Positions 6,439 through 12,336 of a DNA stretch of 12,336 bases are shown piece by piece. Under the pieces are notes generated by a model. It was not told the origin of the DNA and searched no databases. It worked only from the letters and a program-made list of their open reading frames with translations. Each line of letters starts with the position of its first letter. Positions within the stretch are counted from its first letter, which is position 1. The DNA comes from Deltaproteobacteria bacterium (GTDB lineage Bacteria > Desulfobacterota_C > Deferrisomatia > Deferrisomatales > JACRMM01), in contig JACRCS010000615.1 in the NCBI GenBank assembly GCA_016218905.1, forward strand, positions 1-12,336. The letters are read 5' to 3'. A program made the position numbers and the translations under genes.

Positions 6439-6903
6439 CTAGCCCTTCTTCTTTCGGCTTCTCGCGGCGCGGGCCTTGACGAGACGTTCGGCGAGATTGA
6501 GGTCCTTGGCCATCGTCTTCCGGGCCTCGGAGTAATCCTTCGCCACGAGCGGAGTCCCCGCAGAGATCCCGAAGGTCTTGCGGTACTGACCGGGCTTCAT
6601 GCCGTGGGCCGTCGAAATGTGCCGCTTGAGCGTCTTCATGCCCTTGCCGCAGACCATACAGAACACCTTCTGACTTCCGAAAGCGGCCTCCAGTGGTACG
6701 GCGGGCCTGACTTCCGCAGCGGCTTGCACGGCTTCCGCCGCACCTGCTTCTTCTTCCGCCTCGAAGTCTCCCCCTCCCAGATCTGAGAGTTTCTTGAACA
6801 CCTGATCGATTCCCGAGAGAAGGTCGGTCTGCGAGAGCTCGTTCATGGATGCATGGGCGGACACGATGTCGGCGGTCATTTGAAGGAGCAATCGTTTGTC
6901 CAT
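6439..6903 (-). CDS. Ros/MucR family C2H2 zinc-finger transcriptional regulator
   Basis: DNA-binding regulator of 154 residues. A single prokaryotic zinc finger is visible: C82-x2-C85-x9-H95-x4-H100 in FCMVCGKGMKTLKRHISTAH. It is followed by the Ros/MucR signature of HGMKPGQYRKTFGI and, after a short linker, PLVAKDYSEARKTMAKDL. The N-terminal helix (residues 1-42) matches the family's usual layout. The linker at 43-75 is unusually rich in Glu and Ala. The C terminus ends in a basic SRKKKG tail. The ATG at 6903 has AAGGAGG with GGAGG eight bases upstream, and a promoter lies 40-68 bases upstream. Family members repress or activate exopolysaccharide, motility or virulence genes; targets here are unknown. 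The gene is not in an operon with either neighbour. Confidence 0.9.
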   Translation of the reverse strand: MDKRLLLQMTADIVSAHASMNELSQTDLLSGIDQVFKKLSDLGGGDFEAEEEAGAAEAVQAAAEVRPAVPLEAAFGSQKVFCMVCGKGMKTLKRHISTAHGMKPGQYRKTFGISAGTPLVAKDYSEARKTMAKDLNLAERLVKARAARSRKKKG

Positions 6904-6942
6904 CGTTCGTTCCTCCTTTCCTTTAACTCACAATGCCCTATC

Positions 6943-6971
6943 GTTATAGCCAGACCTTTTCTGCCCTGCAA
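6943..6971 (-). promoter_or_regulatory. Candidate sigma70 promoter of the Ros/MucR gene
   Basis: On the minus strand TTGCAG (6971-6966) is followed after 17 bases by TATAAC (6948-6943), a 5 of 6 match for the -10 box. The start would be about 35 bases before the ATG. The -10 box is convincing, the -35 box partial. Confidence 0.5.
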
Positions 6972-7139
6972 GTGAGGACGACAAGAATTTCCGTAATTTT
7001 TCAGCCGAAGGGGGCGAGCTCTACTTCCGCCCGCCGGTCTGAAAATAGGAGGCAGGTCTCAAAGGAGGACTAATTGCGCCACGGTGCGGTGCTCCAACTA
7101 TGCGGAGCCCTTCGGTGGCTTGTACCCTCCGTGCGTCTT

Positions 7140-7883
7140 TCAGCGGCGCCCCTTCCTTGGGGCGCACGCAGGCTGCTTGTTCAGCAGCCTGCTGCGGGGT
7201 GCGTTCAAGAGTTGGTTGAGAATCGCCTTGGCGGCTCCCGCCGGGAGGCGCCCCTCGGGTTCGTGCGGGCAAACGCCGAGGAGGTTCACCTCGGGATAGG
7301 AGGAGAGGACTGCGGGGTTGGTCCCTTCGGCGAGACCGGGTGCCGGGGGCGGCTCGCAGGCCGACAGGAGGGTGCCCACGAGCCGAACGGATCTCTGCGC
7401 CAGGTATCGGGCCGAGAGGAGGACGTGGTTGATGGTTCCGAGGCCGAGCCGTCCGACGAGGAGCACCGGCAGGCGACGCCGTTCGATCCAGTCGACGGTG
7501 AGGACGCGTTCCGCCAAAGGTACCAGGAGGCCCCCTGCCCCCTCACAGATGACGACGTCGTGCCGCGCGGCCAGCTGATCCAGTGCCGCGTCGAGCCGAC
7601 CGAGGTCGATCGTGACGCCCTGCCGCGCGGCCGCCACCGCGGGCGCGAGGGGTTCCTGCAGGCGGTAAGGGCAGATCAGGTCGAGCGGCTCCGCGCTCCC
7701 GGAGGCCGCCGCCAGCGCTAGTGCGTCCGAAGGAGCCGAGGGGTCCTCGCAGCCGGTCTCCGCCGGCTTGAAGACGGCGACGTCGAGGCCGAGCTCACGG
7801 AGCTCCCGGCAGAGCGCGCGCGCGACGTGAGTCTTGCCCACTCCCGTGTCCGTGCCGGCAACGAAGAGCGCCGGGGCCTTCAT
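7140..7883 (-). CDS. bioD: Dethiobiotin synthetase BioD
   Basis: Cytoplasmic ligase that closes the ureido ring of 7,8-diaminopelargonate with CO2 and ATP, the penultimate step to biotin. The P-loop GTDTGVGKT is at residues 10-18, FKPAETG with the substrate-contacting lysine at 38-44, and CEGAGGLLVPL at 113-123, all diagnostic of BioD. The ATG at 7883 overlaps the bioA stop in an ATGA junction, so the two are translationally coupled. Last gene of the operon. The final 20 or so residues (from about 228) are basic, rich in Arg, Lys and Pro, look unlike BioD, and are encoded by two perfect hairpins; the native end may have been near QLLNA. No T tract follows the stop, and the 236 bases to the next gene hold only short hairpins and that gene's promoter. 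Confidence 0.94.
   Translation of the reverse strand: MKAPALFVAGTDTGVGKTHVARALCRELRELGLDVAVFKPAETGCEDPSAPSDALALAAASGSAEPLDLICPYRLQEPLAPAVAAARQGVTIDLGRLDAALDQLAARHDVVICEGAGGLLVPLAERVLTVDWIERRRLPVLLVGRLGLGTINHVLLSARYLAQRSVRLVGTLLSACEPPPAPGLAEGTNPAVLSSYPEVNLLGVCPHEPEGRLPAGAAKAILNQLLNAPRSRLLNKQPACAPRKGRR
7146..7192. repeat. Two consecutive hairpins inside the 3' end of bioD
   Basis: GCGCCCC-6-GGGGCGC (7146-7165) is a perfect 7-bp stem. GCAGGCTGCT-5-AGCAGCCTGC (7168-7192) is a perfect 10-bp stem. Both lie in the last 20 codons of bioD. They could stabilise or terminate the operon mRNA, though no T tract follows. The second resembles short palindromes found near ends of insertion elements, but no transposase is present. 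Confidence 0.6.
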
Positions 7884-9265
7884 CCGATGCTCTCGGCGGC
7901 GGCCCGGATGGACTCGGCGGTTACACGTACCAGGAGGTCGAGCTCCTCCTCGGAGACGGCGAGGGGCGGCATGAGGACGATCACGTCCCCGAGGGGGCGG
8001 ATCACCACTCCTCGCTCCCGGGCCGCGAGAATGACCCGGCGACCCAGCCGAAGCGCCGGAGGATAGGCTTCCCGCGTGGCGCGGTCGGCGACGAGCTCGA
8101 TGCCGACCATGAGACCGCGCTGCCGCACTTCGCCCACCGGCTCCAGCGGCTCGACCTCCTCTGCGAGTCGGCGTTGCAGCCGCGCGCTCCTGGCCGGGAG
8201 CTTCTCGATGAGGCGCTCGGACGCGAAGACGTCGAGGCTTGCGAGCCCCGCGGCGCAGGCGAGAGGGTTCCCGGTATAGGAGTGGCCGTGGAAGAAGGTC
8301 CGGTGGGCTTCGTAGGGACCGCGAAAGGCCTCGTATACCTCCTCCGTCACGAGCGTTGCGGCGAGCGGGAGGTACCCTCCGGAGATCCCCTTGGCGAGGC
8401 AGAGGAGGTCGGGCTCCACGCCCTCCTGTTCACACGCGAAGAAGGTCCCCGTCCGGCCAAAGCCGGTCGCCACCTCGTCGCAGACGAGGAGGACGCCGTG
8501 GCGGCGGCAGAGCTCCTTCACGCCCGCCAGGAAGCCGTCGGGGGCCGTGATGATTCCGGCGGCTCCCTGCACGAGGGGCTCGATCACCACCGCGCAGACC
8601 TCCTCTCCGTGCCGGTCGAGGAGCTCTCCCAGTCTGCCGAGGCAGCTCATGGCGCAGCTCTCGGGCCGCTTCCCCTCGGGGCAGCGGTAGCAGTAGGGGT
8701 AGGGCGCCCTCAGAGCATCGAACAGGAGCGGCCGGTAGATTCCGTGGAAGAGGTCGATCCCCCCGAGGCTGACGGAGCCCACGGTGTCGCCGTGGTAGGC
8801 GTCCGTGAACGCCACGAAGCGAGTCCGGCGCTCGTCGCCCGGCCGGCCCCTCTGCCGGAAGAACTGGTAGGCCATCTTGAGCGCGACTTCCACCGCGGTG
8901 GAGCCGCTGTCGGAGTAGAAGACCCGCGAGAGGCGGCCGGGCGCGAGCTCGATGAGGCGGCGGGCGAGCTCGATGGAGGGAACGCTCGCCAGGCCGAGGA
9001 GGGTGGAGTGAGCCACCCGACCGAGCTGCTCGGCGATCGCTCGATCGATCTCGGCCCGGCGGTGGCCGTGCACGTTCACCCAGAGGCTCGACACCCCGTC
9101 GAGGTAGCGCCTCCCCTCGGTATCGACGAGCCAGCACCCCTCGGCCCGCTCGACGATCAGCATCTCCTCCTCGTCCCACTCCGCGGCCTGGGTGAAGGGG
9201 TGCCAGAGGTGGGCGCGATCGGCGGCCTCGAGGGCGAGGGTGCGAGGGGATTTGGGGTATGGCAT
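7880..9265 (-). CDS. bioA: Adenosylmethionine-8-amino-7-oxononanoate aminotransferase BioA
   Basis: PLP-dependent class III aminotransferase converting 7-keto-8-aminopelargonate to 7,8-diaminopelargonate. Visible signatures are LWHPFTQ (20-26), AHSTLLGL (85-92), the cofactor-ring motif AYHGDTVGS (156-164), DEVATGFGRTG with the PLP aspartate at 263, the Schiff-base lysine at 292 in LAKGISGGYLPL, and HSYTGNPLACAAG (328-340). The length of 461 is usual. An insert with four cysteines, C192-x2-C195-x8-C204-x3-C208, could bind metal and is absent from E. coli BioA. SAM is the usual amino donor, but lysine-using relatives exist and the donor cannot be told from sequence. The ATG at 9265 has GAGG five bases upstream; the stop overlaps the bioD start. 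Confidence 0.94.
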   Translation of the reverse strand: MPYPKSPRTLALEAADRAHLWHPFTQAAEWDEEEMLIVERAEGCWLVDTEGRRYLDGVSSLWVNVHGHRRAEIDRAIAEQLGRVAHSTLLGLASVPSIELARRLIELAPGRLSRVFYSDSGSTAVEVALKMAYQFFRQRGRPGDERRTRFVAFTDAYHGDTVGSVSLGGIDLFHGIYRPLLFDALRAPYPYCYRCPEGKRPESCAMSCLGRLGELLDRHGEEVCAVVIEPLVQGAAGIITAPDGFLAGVKELCRRHGVLLVCDEVATGFGRTGTFFACEQEGVEPDLLCLAKGISGGYLPLAATLVTEEVYEAFRGPYEAHRTFFHGHSYTGNPLACAAGLASLDVFASERLIEKLPARSARLQRRLAEEVEPLEPVGEVRQRGLMVGIELVADRATREAYPPALRLGRRVILAARERGVVIRPLGDVIVLMPPLAVSEEELDLLVRVTAESIRAAAESIG

Positions 9266-9287
9266 GGGTGCCTCAGTTGCTCTTCAT

Positions 9288-9360
9288 AACTCCCATAATT
9301 CCCATACGTCCCATCATGGGACCTATGGGACCTATGGGAATTATGGGAATTATGGGACCT
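9288..9360. repeat. Mirrored 9-bp repeat array between bioF and bioA
   Basis: Three 9-bp units in one orientation (AACTCCCAT, AATTCCCAT, ACGTCCCAT; 9288-9314), a single C, then five units in the opposite orientation (ATGGGACCT twice, ATGGGAATT twice, ATGGGACCT; 9316-9360). Pairing units 9288-9314 with 9325-9351 gives a 27-bp stem with two mismatches and a 10-base loop. The array supplies the TAG stop of bioF and ends 22 bases before the bioA start, so it is transcribed in the middle of the operon. Confidence 0.9.
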
Positions 9361-10519
9361 ATGGCTCTTCCCTCTTCAGCCTCGCCACCGCTTCCACGAA
9401 CCCGTCCATCTGCTCGGCCGTGTGGCCGGCGCAGACGGCGATCCGGAGCCTCGAGGTGCCTTCCGGCACCGTCGGGGGACGGATGGCGTGGGCCCACCAA
9501 CCGAGCTCGCGGAGCCGCTCCGACCAGCGGAGGGCCCGCCGGTTCTCCCCGAGCACGAGCGGCACGATCGGCGTGGGCGCTTCCAGCGCGGGGAAGCCGG
9601 CGTCCCGTAGGCCGCGTCGTAGCCTCGCCGCGTTTGCCGCGAGCGTGGCGAGGCGTTCCGGTTCCTCCCGGAGGATCCGGACGGCTTCGAGAGCGGCGCC
9701 GACGCACGGGGGCGGAGGCGCGGTCGTGTAGATGAGGCTCCTGGCCCGGTTCGTGAGGAGCTCCCGCAAGGGCGTGGGGCACGCCACGAAGGCCCCGAAA
9801 CTCCCGAGGGCCTTTCCCAGGGTCCCCATCTGGAGGTCGACTTCGCCCTCGAGCCCGTAGTGGGCAGCAGTCCCCCGGCCTTCGCCCAGCACTCCCGTGG
9901 CGTGGGCGTCGTCGACGAGGAGGAGGGCACCCTCCTGGCGCGCGAGCTCGACGAGCTCCGGCAGGGGCGCGAGGTCTCCGTCCATGCTGAAGACGCCGTC
10001 CGTCACGACGAGCTTGCGCGACGCGGAGCGGTGCTCCCGGAAAAGCGCGGCGAGGTGCCCCACGTCGCGGTGCCGGTAGATCGCGACTCTCGCCCTGGAG
10101 AGGCGGCACCCGTCGACGATGGACGCGTGATTGAGCTCGTCGCTGAAGATCACGCCCTCGGGCATGATCGCCTGGAGGAGTCCGAGGTTCGCGTGGTAGC
10201 CGGTAGAGAACAAGATGCAGGCTTCGGCGCCCTTGAGCTCCGCGAGCGCCTCCTCCAGAGCCGAGTGAAGGCCGAGGGAGCCACTGATCAGACGGCTCGC
10301 CCCCGCTCCGCTGCCCCAATCGAGGCACGCGCGACCGGCGGCGGCGGCGAGGCGGGGATCTCCGGCGAGCGACAGGTAGTCGTTCGAGGAGAGGTTCACC
10401 AGGGGCCGGCCGGCCAACCGGACGATCGGGCCGGAGGGGCTCTCGAGCTGGAGCAGGCTCCGCCACGAGTCCCCGGCCTTCAAACCGTCGAGGTCCCGGA
10501 AGACCCAGTCGGGGATCAT
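9359..10519 (-). CDS. bioF: 8-amino-7-oxononanoate synthase BioF
   Basis: PLP-dependent alpha-oxoamine synthase condensing pimeloyl-ACP or pimeloyl-CoA with L-alanine, releasing CO2, to form 7-keto-8-aminopelargonate. Family signatures are NLSSNDYLSLA (42-52), GSGAGASRLISG (69-80), FSTGYHANLG (104-113), SDELNHASIVDG (126-137), the PLP aspartate and histidine in VDDAHATG (202-209) and the Schiff-base lysine 236 in GTLGKALGSFGAF. The length of 386 is typical. The ATG at 10519 overlaps the bioB stop in an ATGA junction. The TAG stop is formed by the first unit of the 9-bp repeat array, so the native C terminus may have been trimmed or altered there. KBL (2-amino-3-ketobutyrate ligase) is a close relative, but the operon context favours BioF. 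Confidence 0.94.
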   Translation of the reverse strand: MIPDWVFRDLDGLKAGDSWRSLLQLESPSGPIVRLAGRPLVNLSSNDYLSLAGDPRLAAAAGRACLDWGSGAGASRLISGSLGLHSALEEALAELKGAEACILFSTGYHANLGLLQAIMPEGVIFSDELNHASIVDGCRLSRARVAIYRHRDVGHLAALFREHRSASRKLVVTDGVFSMDGDLAPLPELVELARQEGALLLVDDAHATGVLGEGRGTAAHYGLEGEVDLQMGTLGKALGSFGAFVACPTPLRELLTNRARSLIYTTAPPPPCVGAALEAVRILREEPERLATLAANAARLRRGLRDAGFPALEAPTPIVPLVLGENRRALRWSERLRELGWWAHAIRPPTVPEGTSRLRIAVCAGHTAEQMDGFVEAVARLKREEP

Positions 10520-11502
10520 CTCTCGGCGACGGGAACGAGGCCGAGGACCTGCAGCATGCGGAGGTCCAGCGAGGGTTCCCTACCCGCGGTGGTGAGATAG
10601 TTGCCGATCATCATGCCGCTGGCGCCGGCGTAGAAGATCCAGGAGGCCAGATCCCCGAGGTTGCGGTCGCGTCCCGCGCAGACCTTGATCGTGGCCTTGG
10701 GCAGGACGAACCGGAACACGGCGACGATCTTCAGGCACTCGAGGGGCTCCAGCGGCGGCATCGACTCCATCGGCGTTCCGGCCACCGGCACGAGGAAGTT
10801 CAACGGGACGCTGTCGACGTTCAGGTCCCGGAGCGTGAAGGCGAGCTCGACGCGCTGGGCGGGCGACTCGCCCAGGCCGAAGATCCCGCCGGAGCAGGTC
10901 ATGAGCCCCAAACGCTTCGCCGCCGCGACGGTGGCGACGTCGTCTTCGTAGTCGTGGGTCGTGCAGATCCGAGGAAAGAAGCTCCTCGCAGTCTCCAGGT
11001 TGTGATGGTAGCCCTGGAGGCCCGCAGCCTTGAGGCGGGAGAGCGTCGCTTCGGAGAGGATGCCGAGGCTCGCGCAGGGCGAGACCTTGCCCTCCGCTGC
11101 CATGCCGGCGACGGTCTCGCAGATGCGGTCGAGCTCCCAACCCTCTTCGATGCCCGTTCCGCTCGTGATGATCCCGAAGCGGTTCGCGCGGATCCCCACC
11201 GCCTGCCGCGCCTGGTCGAGGAGGTCGGCTGTGGGGCGCAGGTCGTACGCGGGCGCGTTCGTGCAGTGGTGGGCCGACTGGGCGCAGAAGGCGCAGTCTT
11301 CGGGACAGCGCCCGCTCTTCGCGTTGGCGATCCCGCAGAGCTCGACCTCCCAGCCCTTGTTCGCCCGCGCGAGGCGGTGGGCGGACGGGAAGAGCTCGTA
11401 AACCTCCCGGGGTTCGAGAGAAATCAGCCGAATGGCCTCGGCTTCGGTGATCCGTCCTCCCGTGAGGACCCCTTCCTCCAGCGACTCGATCCACTTCCGC
11501 AC
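10516..11502 (-). CDS. bioB: Biotin synthase BioB
   Basis: Radical SAM enzyme inserting sulfur into dethiobiotin, the last biotin step. The [4Fe-4S] motif C66-x3-C70-x2-C73 (RCPEDCAFC) is intact. C143 (SPCASLG), C203 (TCSGGI) and R278 (CAGRD) match three of the four E. coli ligands of the auxiliary [2Fe-2S] cluster. The fourth, E. coli Cys97 (in RFC), is Gly110 here (RFGIITSG). Extra cysteines sit at 180 (PRICTTH, isoleucine in E. coli) and 275. YHHNLETA (165-172) and NFLVPVAGTP (235-244) are typical of the family. The 328-residue length is normal. The start is GTG at 11502 with AAGGAG six bases upstream. It is the first gene of the operon behind a candidate promoter and BirA-like operator. 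The family call is sure; the cluster type is inference. Confidence 0.95.
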   Translation of the reverse strand: MRKWIESLEEGVLTGGRITEAEAIRLISLEPREVYELFPSAHRLARANKGWEVELCGIANAKSGRCPEDCAFCAQSAHHCTNAPAYDLRPTADLLDQARQAVGIRANRFGIITSGTGIEEGWELDRICETVAGMAAEGKVSPCASLGILSEATLSRLKAAGLQGYHHNLETARSFFPRICTTHDYEDDVATVAAAKRLGLMTCSGGIFGLGESPAQRVELAFTLRDLNVDSVPLNFLVPVAGTPMESMPPLEPLECLKIVAVFRFVLPKATIKVCAGRDRNLGDLASWIFYAGASGMMIGNYLTTAGREPSLDLRMLQVLGLVPVAER

Positions 11503-11540
11503 GGCGCGCTCCTTGGCCAGAGGGTGACTGCCAGGGCGCT

Positions 11541-11569
11541 TGTTAGCACGATCCCCTGCGTCTCGTCAA
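11541..11569 (-). promoter_or_regulatory. Candidate promoter of the biotin operon
   Basis: On the minus strand TTGACG (11569-11564) is followed after 17-18 bases by TGCTAACAA, usable as CTAACA or as an extended TGC-TAACAA -10 box. The start would fall about 30 bases before the GTG of bioB. The -35 box is strong, the -10 box weak. The overlap with the inverted repeat supports a regulated promoter. Confidence 0.5.
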
Positions 11570-11594
11570 CCCGCCGAGTGCTGTGGTTTACGAG
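11562..11594. promoter_or_regulatory. BirA-like biotin operator candidate
   Basis: CTCGTCAACC (11562-11571) and GGTTTACGAG (11585-11594) form an inverted repeat matching at 9 of 10 positions with 13 bases between. The arms resemble the BirA half-site TTGTAAACC/GGTTTACAA (one difference in one arm, two in the other). The arm nearer the gene contains the -35 box TTGACG, so a bound repressor would block RNA polymerase. The spacer is shorter than E. coli's 16 bases, the main weakness. Confidence 0.5.
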
Positions 11595-11618
11595 TCCGAA
11601 TGGGCAGAAGAACGTGGC

Positions 11619-12336
11619 CTAGCTTCCCCGCAGCCGCGCCAGCACGTATTCGATCTCTTCGACCGTCGTCAGCCGGCCGAGGCTCCACCGGACGGCGCCG
11701 AGCCCGAGCTCTTCGGAAGCGCCCATGGCGGCCAGGACGGAGGAGATCTGGACCACGCCGGAGTGGCACGCCGAGCCGGTGGACGCCGCCACGCCGGACA
11801 GCGAAGCGAGGACCTCGGCGCCGGTTCGGCCGAGGAACGAAACGTGGAGGGTGTTCGGAAGGCAGTGCTCGGCGTGGCCGTTTCGGACGACTCGCTCCCC
11901 GAAGACCTCCCGAAGGCCTTCCCAAAAACGGTCGCGCAGGCGGCGCACTTCCGGCATCCCCAGGTGCCCGCCCGCCGCTTCGCACGCCGCCCCCAGTCCC
12001 GCGGCGAGGAGTGCGCTCTCCGTTCCGGCGCGCCGTCCCCCTTCGTGTCCGGCGCCGTGGACGAGGGGGGTGAGCGGTGTGCCCCGGCGCACGTAGAGGG
12101 CGCCGATCCCTTTGGGCGCGTAGAGCTTATGGCCGGCGACGGTCAGGAGGTCGACTCCGAGCTCATCGACCCGCGTTGCGATTTTGCCCACGGACTGCGC
12201 GGCGTCGGTCTGGAAGAGCACTCCCGCGCTCCGGCAGAGCCGGGCGATGTCGGCCACGGGCTGGATCGTTCCCACCTCGTTGTTGGCGTGCATGACGCTG
12301 ACGAGGATCGTCCGCGGGCCCATGGCCTTCCGCACG
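11619..12336 (-). CDS. Cysteine desulfurase, group I NifS/IscS-like (N terminus beyond the window)
   Basis: PLP enzyme removing sulfur from L-cysteine as an enzyme persulfide for Fe-S cluster or thiocofactor assembly. The visible 238 residues are the C-terminal two-thirds. [20 protein letters not shown] with the PLP aspartate, and the Schiff-base lysine in [17 protein letters not shown] are present. The active-site cysteine is in [10 protein letters not shown], about 49 residues from the end, on the longer loop of group I enzymes. The frame is open to the right edge; the GTG at 12335 is internal. The TAG stop is at 11621-11619, and the biotin promoter and operator lie just beyond it, so bioB is probably not on the same regulated transcript. 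The function could be housekeeping cluster assembly, tRNA thiolation or sulfur supply to BioB. Confidence 0.92.
   Translation of the reverse strand, partial: VRKAMGPRTILVSVMHANNEVGTIQPVADIARLCRSAGVLFQTDAAQSVGKIATRVDELGVDLLTVAGHKLYAPKGIGALYVRRGTPLTPLVHGAGHEGGRRAGTESALLAAGLGAACEAAGGHLGMPEVRRLRDRFWEGLREVFGERVVRNGHAEHCLPNTLHVSFLGRTGAEVLASLSGVAASTGSACHSGVVQISSVLAAMGASEELGLGAVRWSLGRLTTVEEIEYVLARLRGS

Noticed and set aside
6291..6479. Plus-strand 62-codon frame across the orphan terminator
   Set aside because: It reads straight through a strong terminator into the 3' end of the convergent zinc-finger gene and has no ribosome-binding site.
7168..7192. Terminal inverted repeat of an insertion sequence at the end of bioD
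   Set aside because: No transposase, target-site duplication or second matching end is visible in the window, so it is recorded only as a hairpin.
7074..7721. Plus-strand frame antisense to bioD starting at a TTG five bases after a strong AAAGGAGG
   Set aside because: The frame lies almost wholly opposite bioD, whose motifs are unmistakable, and its product shows no family features. The AGGAGG at 7061-7068 is probably chance in purine-rich DNA or part of a degraded repeat.
9288..9360. The repeat array as a CRISPR or a phase-variable coding repeat
   Set aside because: The units are 9 bp and contiguous with no spacers, and the array lies outside the coding frames except for the bioF stop codon.

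Overview
The window is GC-rich chromosomal DNA from a free-living, probably Gram-negative bacterium. Acidobacteriota, Myxococcota/Desulfobacterota-like or related uncultured lineages would fit, because a type III glutamine synthetase, a Ros/MucR zinc-finger regulator, a PaaK-type ligase and a clustered biotin operon occur together. No rRNA or tRNA is present, so the lineage is not settled. There is no phage, CRISPR array, transposase or other obvious mobile element.

Layout, left to right. (1) 1-1444, minus strand: a phenylacetate-CoA-ligase-family enzyme overlaps by one base the start of a small unknown gene that runs off the left edge. (2) 1567-3729, minus strand: a type III glutamine synthetase with its own terminator, preceded by a repeat-bearing regulatory region (3870-3940) shared with a divergent gene. 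(3) 4086-5324, plus strand: an RNA uracil-C5 methyltransferase of the RlmC/RlmD family. (4) 5413-5979, minus strand: an orphan Rossmann/SLOG-like protein with a good sigma70 promoter. (5) 5980-6438: a 459-base gene-free region with a G-rich tract and a strong orphan terminator. (6) 6439-6903, minus strand: a Ros/MucR-type C2H2 zinc-finger regulator. (7) 7140-11502, minus strand: a bioB-bioF-bioA-bioD operon. (8) 11619-12336, minus strand: the 3' two-thirds of a group I cysteine desulfurase, open at the right edge.

The biotin operon is the functional core. BioF, BioA, BioD and BioB cover the four late steps from pimeloyl thioester to biotin. Two junctions are ATGA stop/start overlaps, and the third (bioF to bioA) holds a mirrored 9-bp repeat array. 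Upstream of bioB an inverted repeat resembling a BirA operator overlaps a TTGACG -35 box, so biotin-responsive repression is predicted. BioB lacks one of the classical auxiliary-cluster cysteines and has an extra one, suggesting a non-E. coli-type sulfur-donating cluster. The genes for pimeloyl synthesis (bioC, bioH, bioW and the like) are not in the window.

I see no complete, clearly new multi-gene system. The best leads are the biotin operon's control and cluster chemistry, the orphan terminator with an alternative pairing partner, the repeats upstream of glutamine synthetase, and short repeats that supply stop codons or C-terminal tails to three genes.
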